Shown: positions 54,351 to 62,604, counted from the first letter of the stretch. The stretch: DNA of 64,000 nt from Ruegeria denitrificans (GCF_001458295.1 NZ_CYUD01000011.1:83536-147535), one strand, 5' to 3'. Numbers and translations are program-made. The notes: generated by a model from the letters alone, not told the origin.

Positions 54351-55925
54351 ATGATGAACGTCCACACCACGCCGTCGACCAAAGGCTACGGGATATCGGT
54401 CGAACCATTGAACGGTCGGATCGCGATCTATCGAGATAACACACTGCTGGCTGAAAGCACCGGCGCGAAGGTCATGTATGAAACGCGGCTGCCGGCCACA
54501 ATTTACGTTCCACGCGAGGATGTCTGTGTCGATCTTGGCGCAGAAACCGAGTTGCAGACGTTTTGCCCTTTCAAAGGGACGGCGACCTATCACGACGTCA
54601 TTCTGGACGGGCAACGCCTGACCAACTCTGTCTGGGCTTATGAAGAAGCACTACCTGAAAGCGCTTCCATTCAGGGCTATGTTGGCTTTATGCCCTCAGC
54701 CTATACACGAGTCGACCTGGGCGAAAACCAGCTGCGGGCCCCCGAGGATGGCAATATAAGCGGCCCCCTGATCGACTGGCTGATGCGAGGCGCATCCGAA
54801 ATCAACACGCCCGAGAGCTTCACCAAAGCACTGGCCGAAAAGATGCTTGAACACGGCATCGCCATTCAGCGACTCAGCATCTTGGCCTGGTCCCTGCATC
54901 CGCTGATCGCGGGCAAGCACTATATCTGGGAAAAGGGCGAGGCCGAGATTTCGACCAACGTACCCACATATGAAATCCACGATCACCCGGCCTATATCAA
55001 CAGCCCCCTGCGTCACGTCTCGAACGGGATGGGCGGCGTGCGTCAGCGGTTGAACGACGAAAATCCCCAAAACAGTTTCCCGATCATGGAGGACCTGCGG
55101 GCGAAGGGCGCTACCGACTATGTCGCCATGCCATTGCCGTTCTCTGACGGGCGGACCAATGTACTGACCCTGACCTGCGACCATCCAGAGGGGTTCACCA
55201 CGGAAAACCTCGGACTGGTGTTCGAGTGTTCGTCAGTCATTGCTCGGTTTTACGAAGTATTCATGCAGCGTGAGAACGCGCAGGTTTTGCTTGAGACCTA
55301 TGTCGGCAAACGCTCGGGCGCGCGGGTGCTGGGCGGCGAAATCCGACGCGGCGACGGGGATGAGATCGACGCCGCGATTATGTTCTGCGACCTGCGCAAT
55401 TCCACCAGCCTAGAAGAACAGCTTGGCCGCACTGCCTATATCAACGTCCTGAACGACTTTTTCGAAACCGTGTCTGGCATTGTGCATGACAATGGCGGTG
55501 AGGTACTGAAGTTCATCGGCGATGCTGTGCTGGCAGTCTTTCCTGAGGGCGAGGATTCCATTGTCGCGCGCAGGAGCGCGCAACGCTCAGCCGTTGGAAT
55601 TGTCGAGAAACTGGGCGAACTGCGCCAATCCGGATCAGACGTCCATTGCGACTGTTCAATCGGTGTTGCTTACGGGCGGGTCACCTATGGCAATGTCGGA
55701 TCACGCGAACGGCTGGATTTCACTGTCATCGGACAAGCCGCGAATATCGCCGCCCGGTTGGGGGAATATGGCAAAACGATCGGGCATCGGATTGTCGTCT
55801 CGGCCGATATTCAGCATGCATGCTCCAGCGCTCTGCCGCTAGGTAATGTCAAGCTGCACAACGTGTCCCAACCGGTTACGTCGTTTGCGCTCAGAACCTC
55901 GGCAGATGCAGTGTTGAACGCTTGA
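54351..55925 (+). CDS. DUF427 - middle domain - class III adenylate cyclase fusion
   Basis: A 524-residue soluble protein. Residues ~15-112 match DUF427 (IYVPREDVCVDLGAE, CPFKGTATYHDVIL, VWAYEEALPESASIQGYVGF). Residues ~135-330 form a middle region seen in other alphaproteobacterial cyclases (LAWSLHPLIAGKHYIWEKG), perhaps GAF-like. Residues ~345-505 are the catalytic domain: AAIMFCDLRNSTSLEE and VLKFIGDAVLAVFP supply the metal Asp residues and the adenine Lys, and LDFTVIGQAANIAARL the Thr and catalytic Asn. It should make cAMP. ATG at 54351 and the next codon ATG are both possible. The DUF427 fusion is unusual. It follows the winged-helix gene by 103 bp. Confidence 0.87.
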   Translation: MMNVHTTPSTKGYGISVEPLNGRIAIYRDNTLLAESTGAKVMYETRLPATIYVPREDVCVDLGAETELQTFCPFKGTATYHDVILDGQRLTNSVWAYEEALPESASIQGYVGFMPSAYTRVDLGENQLRAPEDGNISGPLIDWLMRGASEINTPESFTKALAEKMLEHGIAIQRLSILAWSLHPLIAGKHYIWEKGEAEISTNVPTYEIHDHPAYINSPLRHVSNGMGGVRQRLNDENPQNSFPIMEDLRAKGATDYVAMPLPFSDGRTNVLTLTCDHPEGFTTENLGLVFECSSVIARFYEVFMQRENAQVLLETYVGKRSGARVLGGEIRRGDGDEIDAAIMFCDLRNSTSLEEQLGRTAYINVLNDFFETVSGIVHDNGGEVLKFIGDAVLAVFPEGEDSIVARRSAQRSAVGIVEKLGELRQSGSDVHCDCSIGVAYGRVTYGNVGSRERLDFTVIGQAANIAARLGEYGKTIGHRIVVSADIQHACSSALPLGNVKLHNVSQPVTSFALRTSADAVLNA

Positions 55926-55948
55926 ACTATCCCCCTTTCGCGTCGCTG

Positions 55949-56740
55949 CTATGCTCCCAGCAATATCAACGCCGTTTGAGCGGGGGATATCGTGTTTTGG
56001 AGCTGGGCGATCTGGCTGCGCGCAAGGTATTGGTCTGTCAGCCGGGCTACAGCCGCCTCCTCGGTGAACTGGGCCAGATCATCTGATCCGGTCAGCCCTG
56101 ACAATCTGTCCTTGAAAACCTCAAGCTGCCTGTCGATGTCCAACTGCGCGAAATTTGACGGCAGACCAAGCGCCGTCTCCATCATGCTACGCAACGGCGG
56201 CTGCCCCATCAGATCGAACCATTTGGTATCCGCACCGCTATCCTTCGCGGCCAGATCCGCCAGTGTGTGCTGCGTATAGAGCGAGATGCGCATCGTCTCA
56301 TCACTCTCACCCACAGCAACTTCGAACCGAGACACCACATTGTCCTGTGCAATTTCTTCCATAAAGGTGGGCAAACCTGTTCTGCGCACCTCGCCTGGAC
56401 CCAGACCAAAGGCTTCGGAAAACTCGCGATAACGCTTGTCAGCCAAGCGGTTCGACAAGGCATCATCGGCGCTTGTTCCATCGGACAGTATTTTCTGAAT
56501 GAAATAGCGATTATTGATGTCACCCTCTAACCCGAAAGCACCCAGCGCCACCTGTAGCAAACGACGGTCCGAGACCAGATCCTCGGCCGTCTGCACCTTG
56601 CCGATATTGTCCAGAAAATACTTCTCCTCCCGTTCGTTGACCGGTGAGGCCGAAAAGCTTTCGAGCTGCGCATCGTAGGTGCGCTGCAAAAACCGCCAGC
56701 CAATAATACCACCAGAAGGAATGACAGGCTGGAAAGTCAT
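55949..56740 (-). CDS. DUF1217 flagellar-region protein
   Basis: A 263-residue protein matching DUF1217, which in alphaproteobacteria is found in flagellar clusters. Recognisable text includes GWRFLQRTYDAQLESFSASP, then EKYFLDNIGKVQTAEDLVSDRRLLQVALGAFGL and RYREFSEAFGLG. It is probably a rod- or hook-related assembly factor, but the exact role is unknown. It is the last gene of a flaF-flbT-DUF1217 run (4-bp overlap with flbT) and is convergent with the cyclase. Confidence 0.87.
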   Translation of the reverse strand: MTFQPVIPSGGIIGWRFLQRTYDAQLESFSASPVNEREEKYFLDNIGKVQTAEDLVSDRRLLQVALGAFGLEGDINNRYFIQKILSDGTSADDALSNRLADKRYREFSEAFGLGPGEVRRTGLPTFMEEIAQDNVVSRFEVAVGESDETMRISLYTQHTLADLAAKDSGADTKWFDLMGQPPLRSMMETALGLPSNFAQLDIDRQLEVFKDRLSGLTGSDDLAQFTEEAAVARLTDQYLARSQIAQLQNTISPAQTALILLGA

Positions 56741-57138
56741 TGCTGATACGCCATCAACCGTTCTTCACGCGGCAACAGTGCCCGTAAGGATTTCAGGCAT
56801 TTGTAGTATTGTTCAGCCAGCAAAGCTTCGGTGGCTTCGGACAGCACTCGCCGGCTGTCCGCATCGGTGAAGACCTGACTTAACTCCTCAACCCGTCGCA
56901 AAAGCTGTTGTCTTGCCCTATCCGGCTCCATATCGCCGGACAGAACGAGCTGCGCGGCATAGCATACTCGCCGCACCGGTGTGGTCGCTTCATCGGGGTG
57001 AATAGCGTCGCGCAAGCGCAGGACGTTTGCGTCGGGCGTCATGATAGAAAACCGGCTGCGGCGGTCTCCGTTCTCGACAACCACGCCATTAATCAGCACC
57101 CTCTCTTTCGGCGCCAGTTTCAGAACCAACCCCCCCAT
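56737..57138 (-). CDS. flbT: Flagellin translation regulator FlbT
   Basis: A 133-residue protein with FlbT features: LVLKLAPKERVLINGVVVENGDRRSRFSI at the N-terminus and EEATTPVRRVCYAAQL-like text (AIHPDEATTPVRRVCYAAQLVL) next. In Caulobacter, FlbT binds the 5' leader of flagellin mRNA and speeds its decay until the hook is complete. The start ATG shares its last base with the flaF stop, and the stop region overlaps DUF1217 by 4 bp. Flagellin lies 452 bp upstream on the same strand. Confidence 0.92.
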   Translation of the reverse strand: MGGLVLKLAPKERVLINGVVVENGDRRSRFSIMTPDANVLRLRDAIHPDEATTPVRRVCYAAQLVLSGDMEPDRARQQLLRRVEELSQVFTDADSRRVLSEATEALLAEQYYKCLKSLRALLPREERLMAYQQ

Positions 57139-57512
57139 CAGGTTGCCGCCATCTGCCGCAGTCCGCGCAGAACGGCCATATTGATCTCAAGCAGCGGCTC
57201 AACGGTTGCTTTGTTGCCCAGCACCTGACTGCTGTGCTGCTCGGTGAATTCTGCCAGATAGAAAATTCGCGCCCGCAATTCATTGGGCAGTGCGTTGTCA
57301 GAGTCTGACACGCCGGTTGCCAGAACGGTCCACAAACGACGGTTTTCGTGCAACGCCTGGACGAACCCACCGAAATCGGTTTTGCGCCGGGCGGCCGCAG
57401 CCTTGAGCCGATGCGTAATCTTTGAAATCGCCTCGTATTCGGTATCGCGCGGGGTGCGGGTTGGGGCAGCAGTTTGCGCATAGGCACGTTGTGCAAGAGT
57501 GTGCGGGGTCAC
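57138..57512 (-). CDS. flaF: Flagellar biosynthesis regulator FlaF
   Basis: A 124-residue protein from a GTG at 57512 with GGAAGGA upstream; the TTG five codons earlier overlaps that site and is rejected. The pattern AQRAYAQTAAPTRTPRDTEYEAISKITHRL is typical of FlaF. FlaF works with FlbT and is needed for flagellin synthesis and secretion in Caulobacter and relatives. It lies 77 bp after fliC. Confidence 0.92.
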   Translation of the reverse strand: MTPHTLAQRAYAQTAAPTRTPRDTEYEAISKITHRLKAAAARRKTDFGGFVQALHENRRLWTVLATGVSDSDNALPNELRARIFYLAEFTEQHSSQVLGNKATVEPLLEINMAVLRGLRQMAAT

Positions 57513-57550
57513 TTGAAATCCTTCCAATGGGCCGTCTTTTGGCGGTCAGG

Positions 57551-57576
57551 ATCGGGGCGCATCTAGGCCCCCCGAT
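57551..57576. repeat. Hairpin between fliC and flaF
   Basis: ATCGGGG (57551-57557) and CCCCGAT (57570-57576) form a 7-bp stem about 14 bp after the fliC stop. No T tract follows on the minus strand, so it may be an mRNA-stability or processing hairpin rather than a full terminator. Confidence 0.45.
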
Positions 57577-57589
57577 TAGGTTCCGTGGA

Positions 57590-58837
57590 TTAACGGAACA
57601 GCGACAGGATCGACTGCGGCGCCTGATTGGCGATCGACAGCGACTGGGTGGCCAGCTGCTGCTGAACCTGCAGGGCCTGCAGACGGGCCGAGGTCTCTTC
57701 CATATCGGCGTCCACCATCGAACCAATGCCGGACTTGAACGAGTCGGTCAGTTTGGAAACAAAATCCTGCTGGGTTTCGATACGACCCTGCGCAGAACCA
57801 AAGGCAGCCGCCGCATCAATCGACGTGTCGATCAGGGTTTCGATGGTGCCCAGCGCCGCTGCCGCACCAGCATCGGTCGAAACGTCAATCGAGCTGAGTG
57901 CTCCAAGCCCACCGGAGCCTGCATTGGTGAATTGAGCTGTCACGGTAATGTCCTGATCCGCATCCGCACCGGCAGTCGCGGTACCTGTGGTAAAGGACAG
58001 TGTGTTCGGCGAACCCGAATCATAGTCGACTGCAACACCTGTAATGCCAAGCGCATCAACCTGGTTCTTGAGACCAACAGCAACAAAAGCATCAGTATAA
58101 GCATCGTCATAGGTTCCGGACGGATCCAGATCGCTGGCTTGAATTGTGTACGATACATCCTGATCACCGACTCGGATCGAGACACTATCACCGACTTCAA
58201 AGTTATCGGTCGAGCTGTCGATCACTATGTCACCTGACCCGCCAGCTTTATCCATAGTAAAGCCGGCAACATCATTGTCGGTGGTCGCGCCTCCCGAACC
58301 TGCAAGTACGCCTTTGGCAGTGTAACCGCCAATGGACAGGTCCTGACTTGCGACCGAAATCGACGATGAATTCACGGCACCGGAGCTGTCCCGATCCAGT
58401 GAAGACAGAATCGAAGCCGTACCTGCCGAGCCGTCTACAAGGTTTAGCCCGTTGAACTGGGCTGCCCCAACCACCGACGCGATCTGATCCCGCAGTGCGG
58501 TCACGTCATCGTTGATCTTGCCGCGGTCAACATTGTCTTCCTGTGCGGCGACGATCTTCTCTTTCATCTGGGTCAGCAGATCAGTCACGGTTTCCGATGC
58601 GTTCCGCGCCACTGCAACAGTCGATTCCCCCAGCGCCAGGCTGTCTTTGATCGCGTTGAAACCCTGAACGTCCGACTCCATAACCTTAGAGATCGCCCAG
58701 ACGGCCGAGTTGTCCTTGGCGGTCGCGACGTCCTTACCGGTCGAGATCGCGTTCTGGGTCATTTCCAGGTTCTTGTTGACCGATTTCAGGGTTTGCAGCG
58801 CTACCATTGCGCCATTGTTTGTCAGAATGCTGGACAT
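57590..58837 (-). CDS. fliC: Flagellin
   Basis: A 415-residue flagellin from the ATG at 58837. The conserved N-terminal D0/D1 (SSILTNNGAMVALQTLKSVNKNLEMTQNAISTGKDV, split here as two helices) and the C-terminal D1/D0 (QGRIETQQDFVSKLTDSF, LATQSLSIANQAPQSILSLFR) frame a variable, Asp/Ser/Gly-rich central domain of about 190 residues. It polymerises into the filament after export through the flagellar type III system. A hairpin in the 5' leader may be the target of FlbT. It is followed by flaF, flbT and DUF1217. Confidence 0.94.
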   Translation of the reverse strand: MSSILTNNGAMVALQTLKSVNKNLEMTQNAISTGKDVATAKDNSAVWAISKVMESDVQGFNAIKDSLALGESTVAVARNASETVTDLLTQMKEKIVAAQEDNVDRGKINDDVTALRDQIASVVGAAQFNGLNLVDGSAGTASILSSLDRDSSGAVNSSSISVASQDLSIGGYTAKGVLAGSGGATTDNDVAGFTMDKAGGSGDIVIDSSTDNFEVGDSVSIRVGDQDVSYTIQASDLDPSGTYDDAYTDAFVAVGLKNQVDALGITGVAVDYDSGSPNTLSFTTGTATAGADADQDITVTAQFTNAGSGGLGALSSIDVSTDAGAAAALGTIETLIDTSIDAAAAFGSAQGRIETQQDFVSKLTDSFKSGIGSMVDADMEETSARLQALQVQQQLATQSLSIANQAPQSILSLFR

Positions 58838-58881
58838 AGCTTTCTTCCTTTTCCGTTCGGGCCCTTTACGCCCTTGCTTAC

Positions 58882-58898
58882 CCCGCATCACATGCGGG
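58882..58898 (-). promoter_or_regulatory. Hairpin in the flagellin mRNA leader
   Basis: CCCGCAT (58882-58888) and ATGCGGG (58892-58898) form a perfect 7-bp stem with a 3-nt loop, 45-61 nt upstream of the fliC ATG. As FlbT acts on flagellin leaders in Caulobacter and flbT is two genes away, this is a candidate site. The remaining leader to 59045 shows nothing else certain. Confidence 0.45.
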
Positions 58899-59045
58899 CT
58901 TTGACGTCGTTCTGATCAGTGCGATCCACCGTCGGGCTGTTCGCGCCACCTGTTTCTCAGATGCCCGGCCACCTTTGCCCCTGATCCCCTAACGGAGTGC
59001 TAACCCCCCTCGGTCAGAAAATTCGGATTTGAATCAAACCTGCAG

Positions 59046-59405
59046 CTATGCCCGTTTTTCCAGTTTCGCGTTGCGGCGTACGGGGTATCCGCTGAGCTGC
59101 CCGTCCGCCCCGTAAGTGCTGAATTCCTGCCGAACGCGCCGCAATTCGGCCATACGGCTGGCAACGGCGCGAATACCTTCGGCGGCACTGTTCAGCAGCG
59201 CCTGGTTCCGCTCGACCTTTTGCTGCAAGCGAATCAATTCGGCACTGTCAAAGACCTGCAGCTCATTGATCGCGCCGATCAGCTTTTCCTTTTCCGGGGC
59301 CATATGGTTGAGGCGGTCCAGATCACCGTCGACCAGAGCGGTACGCTCAATATCCAGCACTTCCTCAAGGGATTTAATCAGGTCGGCTTCAGGTTTGGTC
59401 GGCAT
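59046..59405 (-). CDS. FlgN-like flagellar chaperone
   Basis: A 119-residue mostly helical protein with charged heptad-like helices (DLIKSLEEVLDIERTALVDGDLDRLNHMAPEKEKL, split over two helices; LIRLQQKVERNQALLNSAAEGIRAV). This fits FlgN-type chaperones for hook-associated proteins FlgK and FlgL. The C-terminal tail (YGADGQLSGYPVRRNAKLEKRA) is probably flexible. Its start overlaps the rod-binding gene by 17 bp. Function is inferred from the helical pattern and the flagellar setting. Confidence 0.75.
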   Translation of the reverse strand: MPTKPEADLIKSLEEVLDIERTALVDGDLDRLNHMAPEKEKLIGAINELQVFDSAELIRLQQKVERNQALLNSAAEGIRAVASRMAELRRVRQEFSTYGADGQLSGYPVRRNAKLEKRA

Positions 59406-59670
59406 TGGTTTTCTCCATCATCGACTGGAACAAAATCTCCGACAGGCCAACGCCGCCAGACTCGGCCAGCGCACGCGCCTGATGCTGCACAAGGAAGGAC
59501 GAAAACTGATCTTCGCCCGAGCCGCCGCCAAAAGACTCGCTTGCCTTACCCAAACCTGATGACTTGAGCATTTCAGCAAGAAACGCGGCCTCTAACTCGA
59601 CTGCAGCGGCCTGCAATTTTTCGGCCGTAGTAGCAGGCGGCGCGGCGGGAAGGGTCGTGAAAACTTTCAT
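59389..59670 (-). CDS. FlgJ N-terminal-type rod-binding protein
   Basis: A 93-residue protein. EKLQAAAVELEAAFLAEMLKSSGLGK and GSGEDQFSSFLVQHQARALAESGGVGLSEILF match the rod-binding part of FlgJ; the muramidase domain of enterobacterial FlgJ is absent, as is usual in alphaproteobacteria. It helps rod assembly in the periplasm. GGAGAAAGCG precedes the ATG at 59670 and lies in the 3' arm of a perfect inverted repeat. The next gene overlaps by 17 bp. Confidence 0.85.
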   Translation of the reverse strand: MKVFTTLPAAPPATTAEKLQAAAVELEAAFLAEMLKSSGLGKASESFGGGSGEDQFSSFLVQHQARALAESGGVGLSEILFQSMMEKTNADQT

Positions 59671-59719
59671 CGCTTTCTCCGGAATTTACATCGAACTTTC
59701 ATGATCAAAGGAGAAAGCG
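59671..59719 (-). promoter_or_regulatory. Perfect 10-bp inverted repeat that would sequester the rod-binding gene's ribosome binding site
   Basis: Read on the minus strand, CGCTTTCTCC (59719-59710) is followed after 29 nt by its exact complement GGAGAAAGCG (59680-59671), which is the Shine-Dalgarno region touching the ATG at 59670. In RNA this would hide the ribosome binding site. Between the arms an 11-codon frame (product MKVRCKFRRKR) ends in TGA overlapping the gene's ATG. It may also serve as an operator dyad in the divergent promoter with fliK. Confidence 0.6.
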
Positions 59720-59781
59720 GTTAAAATAAACGTAACTTCCTGCGGGCAGATTTCCGTTCACACAATCGGAGTCGGAGCAAA

Positions 59782-61011
59782 ATGCCCAATCCTCTTTCAG
59801 CACTGATGTCTTCGCCGGGCGCTGCCGCGAAACCTGACACAACACCACAGAATACCCGCACGTCTCAGGGCGCCGCGTCCTTTCAAATGGTCATGAATCA
59901 GGAGGCTGACCTGCAATCTGGCCACCCCGATCTGACTGATCTTTTGATTCCGGAATCAGACGCAGCGCCAGAACTGGAGGACATCGTTCCAGACGATGAA
60001 ATAGCCGATGCCCACATCGCGCCCAAAGATCAGCCGCCAGCCGAATTGAGCGCGCAAGCGCCGGAAGTCATACAAATTCCGGTCACCAAGGCGCTGGTTG
60101 ATAAACCTCTCGTTTTACCGCCGGCGGTTAACTCCGACACTCCTTCGGTTTCCGAGGCAACCCCGGCTACTGTGCCAACCGACGCATTGCGTCTTCCCGA
60201 AGGTCCAGCGCAGCGCACGGTATCACCGGCCGTTCAAGCCATGGTTTTCGGAACTGTTCCGCCAAGAAATACACCCGATGCCGCCACCAGACCGATGAGT
60301 TTTCCTGTGGGGTTAGCGACACCGGATGCACGTCCGAAGGACATGCCCGATCTTTCACCATTTTTCCGGCCAGAGCGGGATGTACCGAATGGTCCAGCAA
60401 CGCCGCCAGTGGTGCAATCGCAACCTGTGACACCAGATCGTGCGCCGACTCTTGCACAATTACAGGTTCTGGCCGCGGACCAGATTAACACGCAGATCGA
60501 AACCCAAGTGATTCCCGAAATTGAAGAGATTCAAACCACCCGAGATATCCCTGCTGTGTCTTCGGCCCGTGAATCGGCATCCACGGTGCAGGCTATGACG
60601 GCGACAGCCCGTGCTGAAACGGCGCGCGCGGTCGCAAGTCAAATGGCAACCGTTGTTTCGGCCCGCGGGCAGCCCGGCACGATCGAGGTCGCACTTAACC
60701 CAGAAGAATTGGGCCGCGTTTCAATAGTCTTGAATGGCCGCGAGGATGGCCTGCACATGACAATCACGGCCGAGCGCCCGGAAACGTTGGACATGATGCG
60801 CCGTCACCTCTCGGTGCTGGAAACCGAATTCCAAAACTTTGGGCTCGGCGATCTGTCCTTTGACTTGGGAACATCCGCAGACGAACAACACCACGATCCT
60901 GATACTGACGAAGGCACGCGGTTTGCGGACACGCGGCCCGAACCCGTCACCGAGTCGCGCGCCACCATTTCCAAGTTAGGCCCCGACGGCCGGATCGACA
61001 TGAGGCTTTGA
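59782..61011 (+). CDS. fliK: Flagellar hook-length control protein FliK
   Basis: A 409-residue protein. The long N-terminal two-thirds is Pro/Thr/Ala-rich and disordered, as expected for the molecular ruler. The C-terminal Flg_hook domain is clear from about residue 270: GQPGTIEVALNPEELGRVSIVLNG, HMTITAERPETLDMMRRHLSVLE and NFGLGDLSFDLG. FliK measures the hook and switches export from rod-hook to filament proteins. The divergent promoter region with the rod-binding gene is 111 bp. The TGA of fliK lies 2 bp before the flgD ATG. Confidence 0.88.
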   Translation: MPNPLSALMSSPGAAAKPDTTPQNTRTSQGAASFQMVMNQEADLQSGHPDLTDLLIPESDAAPELEDIVPDDEIADAHIAPKDQPPAELSAQAPEVIQIPVTKALVDKPLVLPPAVNSDTPSVSEATPATVPTDALRLPEGPAQRTVSPAVQAMVFGTVPPRNTPDAATRPMSFPVGLATPDARPKDMPDLSPFFRPERDVPNGPATPPVVQSQPVTPDRAPTLAQLQVLAADQINTQIETQVIPEIEEIQTTRDIPAVSSARESASTVQAMTATARAETARAVASQMATVVSARGQPGTIEVALNPEELGRVSIVLNGREDGLHMTITAERPETLDMMRRHLSVLETEFQNFGLGDLSFDLGTSADEQHHDPDTDEGTRFADTRPEPVTESRATISKLGPDGRIDMRL

Positions 61012-61013
61012 CC

Positions 61014-61679
61014 ATGATTACCCCGACGCAATTGACGGCTCAGGCCAATACACAAACGCAATCGGCATCCCAGTCACAAACAACATCGATCGCGTCGGAT
61101 TTCGACACGTTCCTGTTGCTGATGACAACCCAGGCGCAAAATCAGGACCCGTTAGAGCCGATGGATTCAAGCGAATACGCCTCGCAACTGGCACAGTTTT
61201 CGATGGTCGAACAACAGGTTCAGAGCAATGACCTGCTGTCCGAACTGGCACTGTCGCTGGGTGGTATTAAGCTAGAAGAGCTTGCCAGTTGGGTCGGCAT
61301 GGATGTTCAGACCACCGCAGCATTCCACTTTGATGGCGAACCCGTGACGTTGTCCGCACTGGCACCGGCAGCGGCAGATAGCGCGGTGATGGTGATTCGC
61401 GATCGCAAAGGTGCCGAAATCGAGAGGATTTCCGTACAGGTAACCCAGACCGAATTTGCATGGGCCGGAACAGCAAACGATGGCAGTCCGCTGCCCACTG
61501 GCAGCTACTCGGCCACTTTGGAAAGTTATGACGGGGAAGAGTTGCTGTCGGCCCAACCGGTCTCGACCTACAATCAGGTGGTTGAGGCGCAGGTGGGGGA
61601 AGACGCTGTCTTGCTGACACTGGAAAGCGGCCAGGTGGTTCCGGTGGGGATGGTGACCGGGGTGCGAGCCGGAACTTGA
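61014..61679 (+). CDS. flgD: Flagellar hook-assembly scaffold FlgD
   Basis: A 221-residue protein from the ATG at 61014, with GAGG 8 nt upstream; a TTG at 61008 is too near that site. The N-terminal hook-scaffold part is DFDTFLLLMTTQAQNQDPLEPMDSSEYASQLAQFS (here split: FDTFLLLMTTQAQNQDPLEP, SSEYASQLAQFSMVEQQVQ). The C-terminal part has the FlgD Ig-like/Tudor-like pattern (FAWAGTANDGSPLPTGSYS, GMVTGVRAGT). FlgD caps the growing hook. It pairs with fliK. Confidence 0.92.
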   Translation: MITPTQLTAQANTQTQSASQSQTTSIASDFDTFLLLMTTQAQNQDPLEPMDSSEYASQLAQFSMVEQQVQSNDLLSELALSLGGIKLEELASWVGMDVQTTAAFHFDGEPVTLSALAPAAADSAVMVIRDRKGAEIERISVQVTQTEFAWAGTANDGSPLPTGSYSATLESYDGEELLSAQPVSTYNQVVEAQVGEDAVLLTLESGQVVPVGMVTGVRAGT

Positions 61680-61734
61680 TCTGCTGGGCGGGACAGGCCA
61701 AACCAGTGCAACCTGCGACTCGCTTTTTGTATCG

Positions 61735-62604
61735 GTGAACCCACTGCCTGCCCCAACGTGCCCTCCATTGGATCTTGTTGAAGACCTTCGCTGCCAGGGC
61801 CTGATTGCTATGGATGCGGAGTTTCAGACCTTGTATGGCGGACGGACCAATCAGGTCTGGAAGGTTTTGGATGGGAATGGCGGCAAGGTTCTGAAACTAT
61901 ATCGGTCAGGCCTACGTAATCCGCTGTTTCGCAATGATGCCGAGTTAGAGGCCCAGTGCTTGACCGCATTGGAACCAACCGGGTTTGTCCCCCGCCTGCG
62001 CACGACGGGTCAGCATCATAACGGTCGGTGGGTGTTTTACGATCACGCGCCGGGTTCGCCTTGGCAAAAGGACCCCGCTCAGGTGGGCATATTGCTAAGA
62101 AGGCTACATGCGCTTGATCTGCCTATACAAGCGCCTCGTGGGTGCAACGGGAGCGCGGATCTGGACCGACACGGGCAGAGCATTCTTGACGGGTGCACCT
62201 CGGTCATGCGGCTTCAATTGGACCTGCTAAAACCGGCCGATCTGGTGCCGCCAACCCAACACACCTGCCTGATACATGGCGACCCGGTTGCCGGGAACAT
62301 TCTGGTCGCGCCTTCGGGACTGACCTTGATCGACTGGCAATGCCCGGCGCAAGGGGATCCTTGCGAAGACCTTGCGCTGTTTCTGTCACCCGCTATGCAG
62401 CACCTGTATCGAGGGTCGGCTTTGACATCTGCCGAGGAGGATCAGTTTCTATCCGCCTACGACCATGTTGACATCGTGGCCCGGTACAAATCGCTGCGCA
62501 GTTGGTATGCGTGGCGGATGGCGGCCTATTGCCTTTGGCGAGTTGAAAACGGTGCGCCAGACTATGCCTCAGGATTGGAACAGGAACGCGCGACGCTGTT
62601 ATAA
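61735..62604 (+). CDS. APH/choline-kinase-like phosphotransferase
   Basis: A 289-residue kinase-fold protein read from a GTG at 61735. The ATP-binding loop is LYGGRTNQVWKVLDGNGGKVLKLYR, the catalytic loop is CLIHGDPVAGNILVAPSGLTLIDWQ with the catalytic Asp and metal Asn/Asp, and PCEDLALFL follows. Members phosphorylate aminoglycosides, choline, homoserine or sugars; this one carries no sign of drug resistance. It overlaps the convergent FAD oxidase gene by 6 bp. Confidence 0.87.
   Translation: MNPLPAPTCPPLDLVEDLRCQGLIAMDAEFQTLYGGRTNQVWKVLDGNGGKVLKLYRSGLRNPLFRNDAELEAQCLTALEPTGFVPRLRTTGQHHNGRWVFYDHAPGSPWQKDPAQVGILLRRLHALDLPIQAPRGCNGSADLDRHGQSILDGCTSVMRLQLDLLKPADLVPPTQHTCLIHGDPVAGNILVAPSGLTLIDWQCPAQGDPCEDLALFLSPAMQHLYRGSALTSAEEDQFLSAYDHVDIVARYKSLRSWYAWRMAAYCLWRVENGAPDYASGLEQERATLL

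Noticed and set aside
61735..62604. Aminoglycoside-resistance gene
   Set aside because: The kinase fold is shared by choline and homoserine kinases. Lack of resistance context or mobile elements makes a drug-resistance label unsupported.
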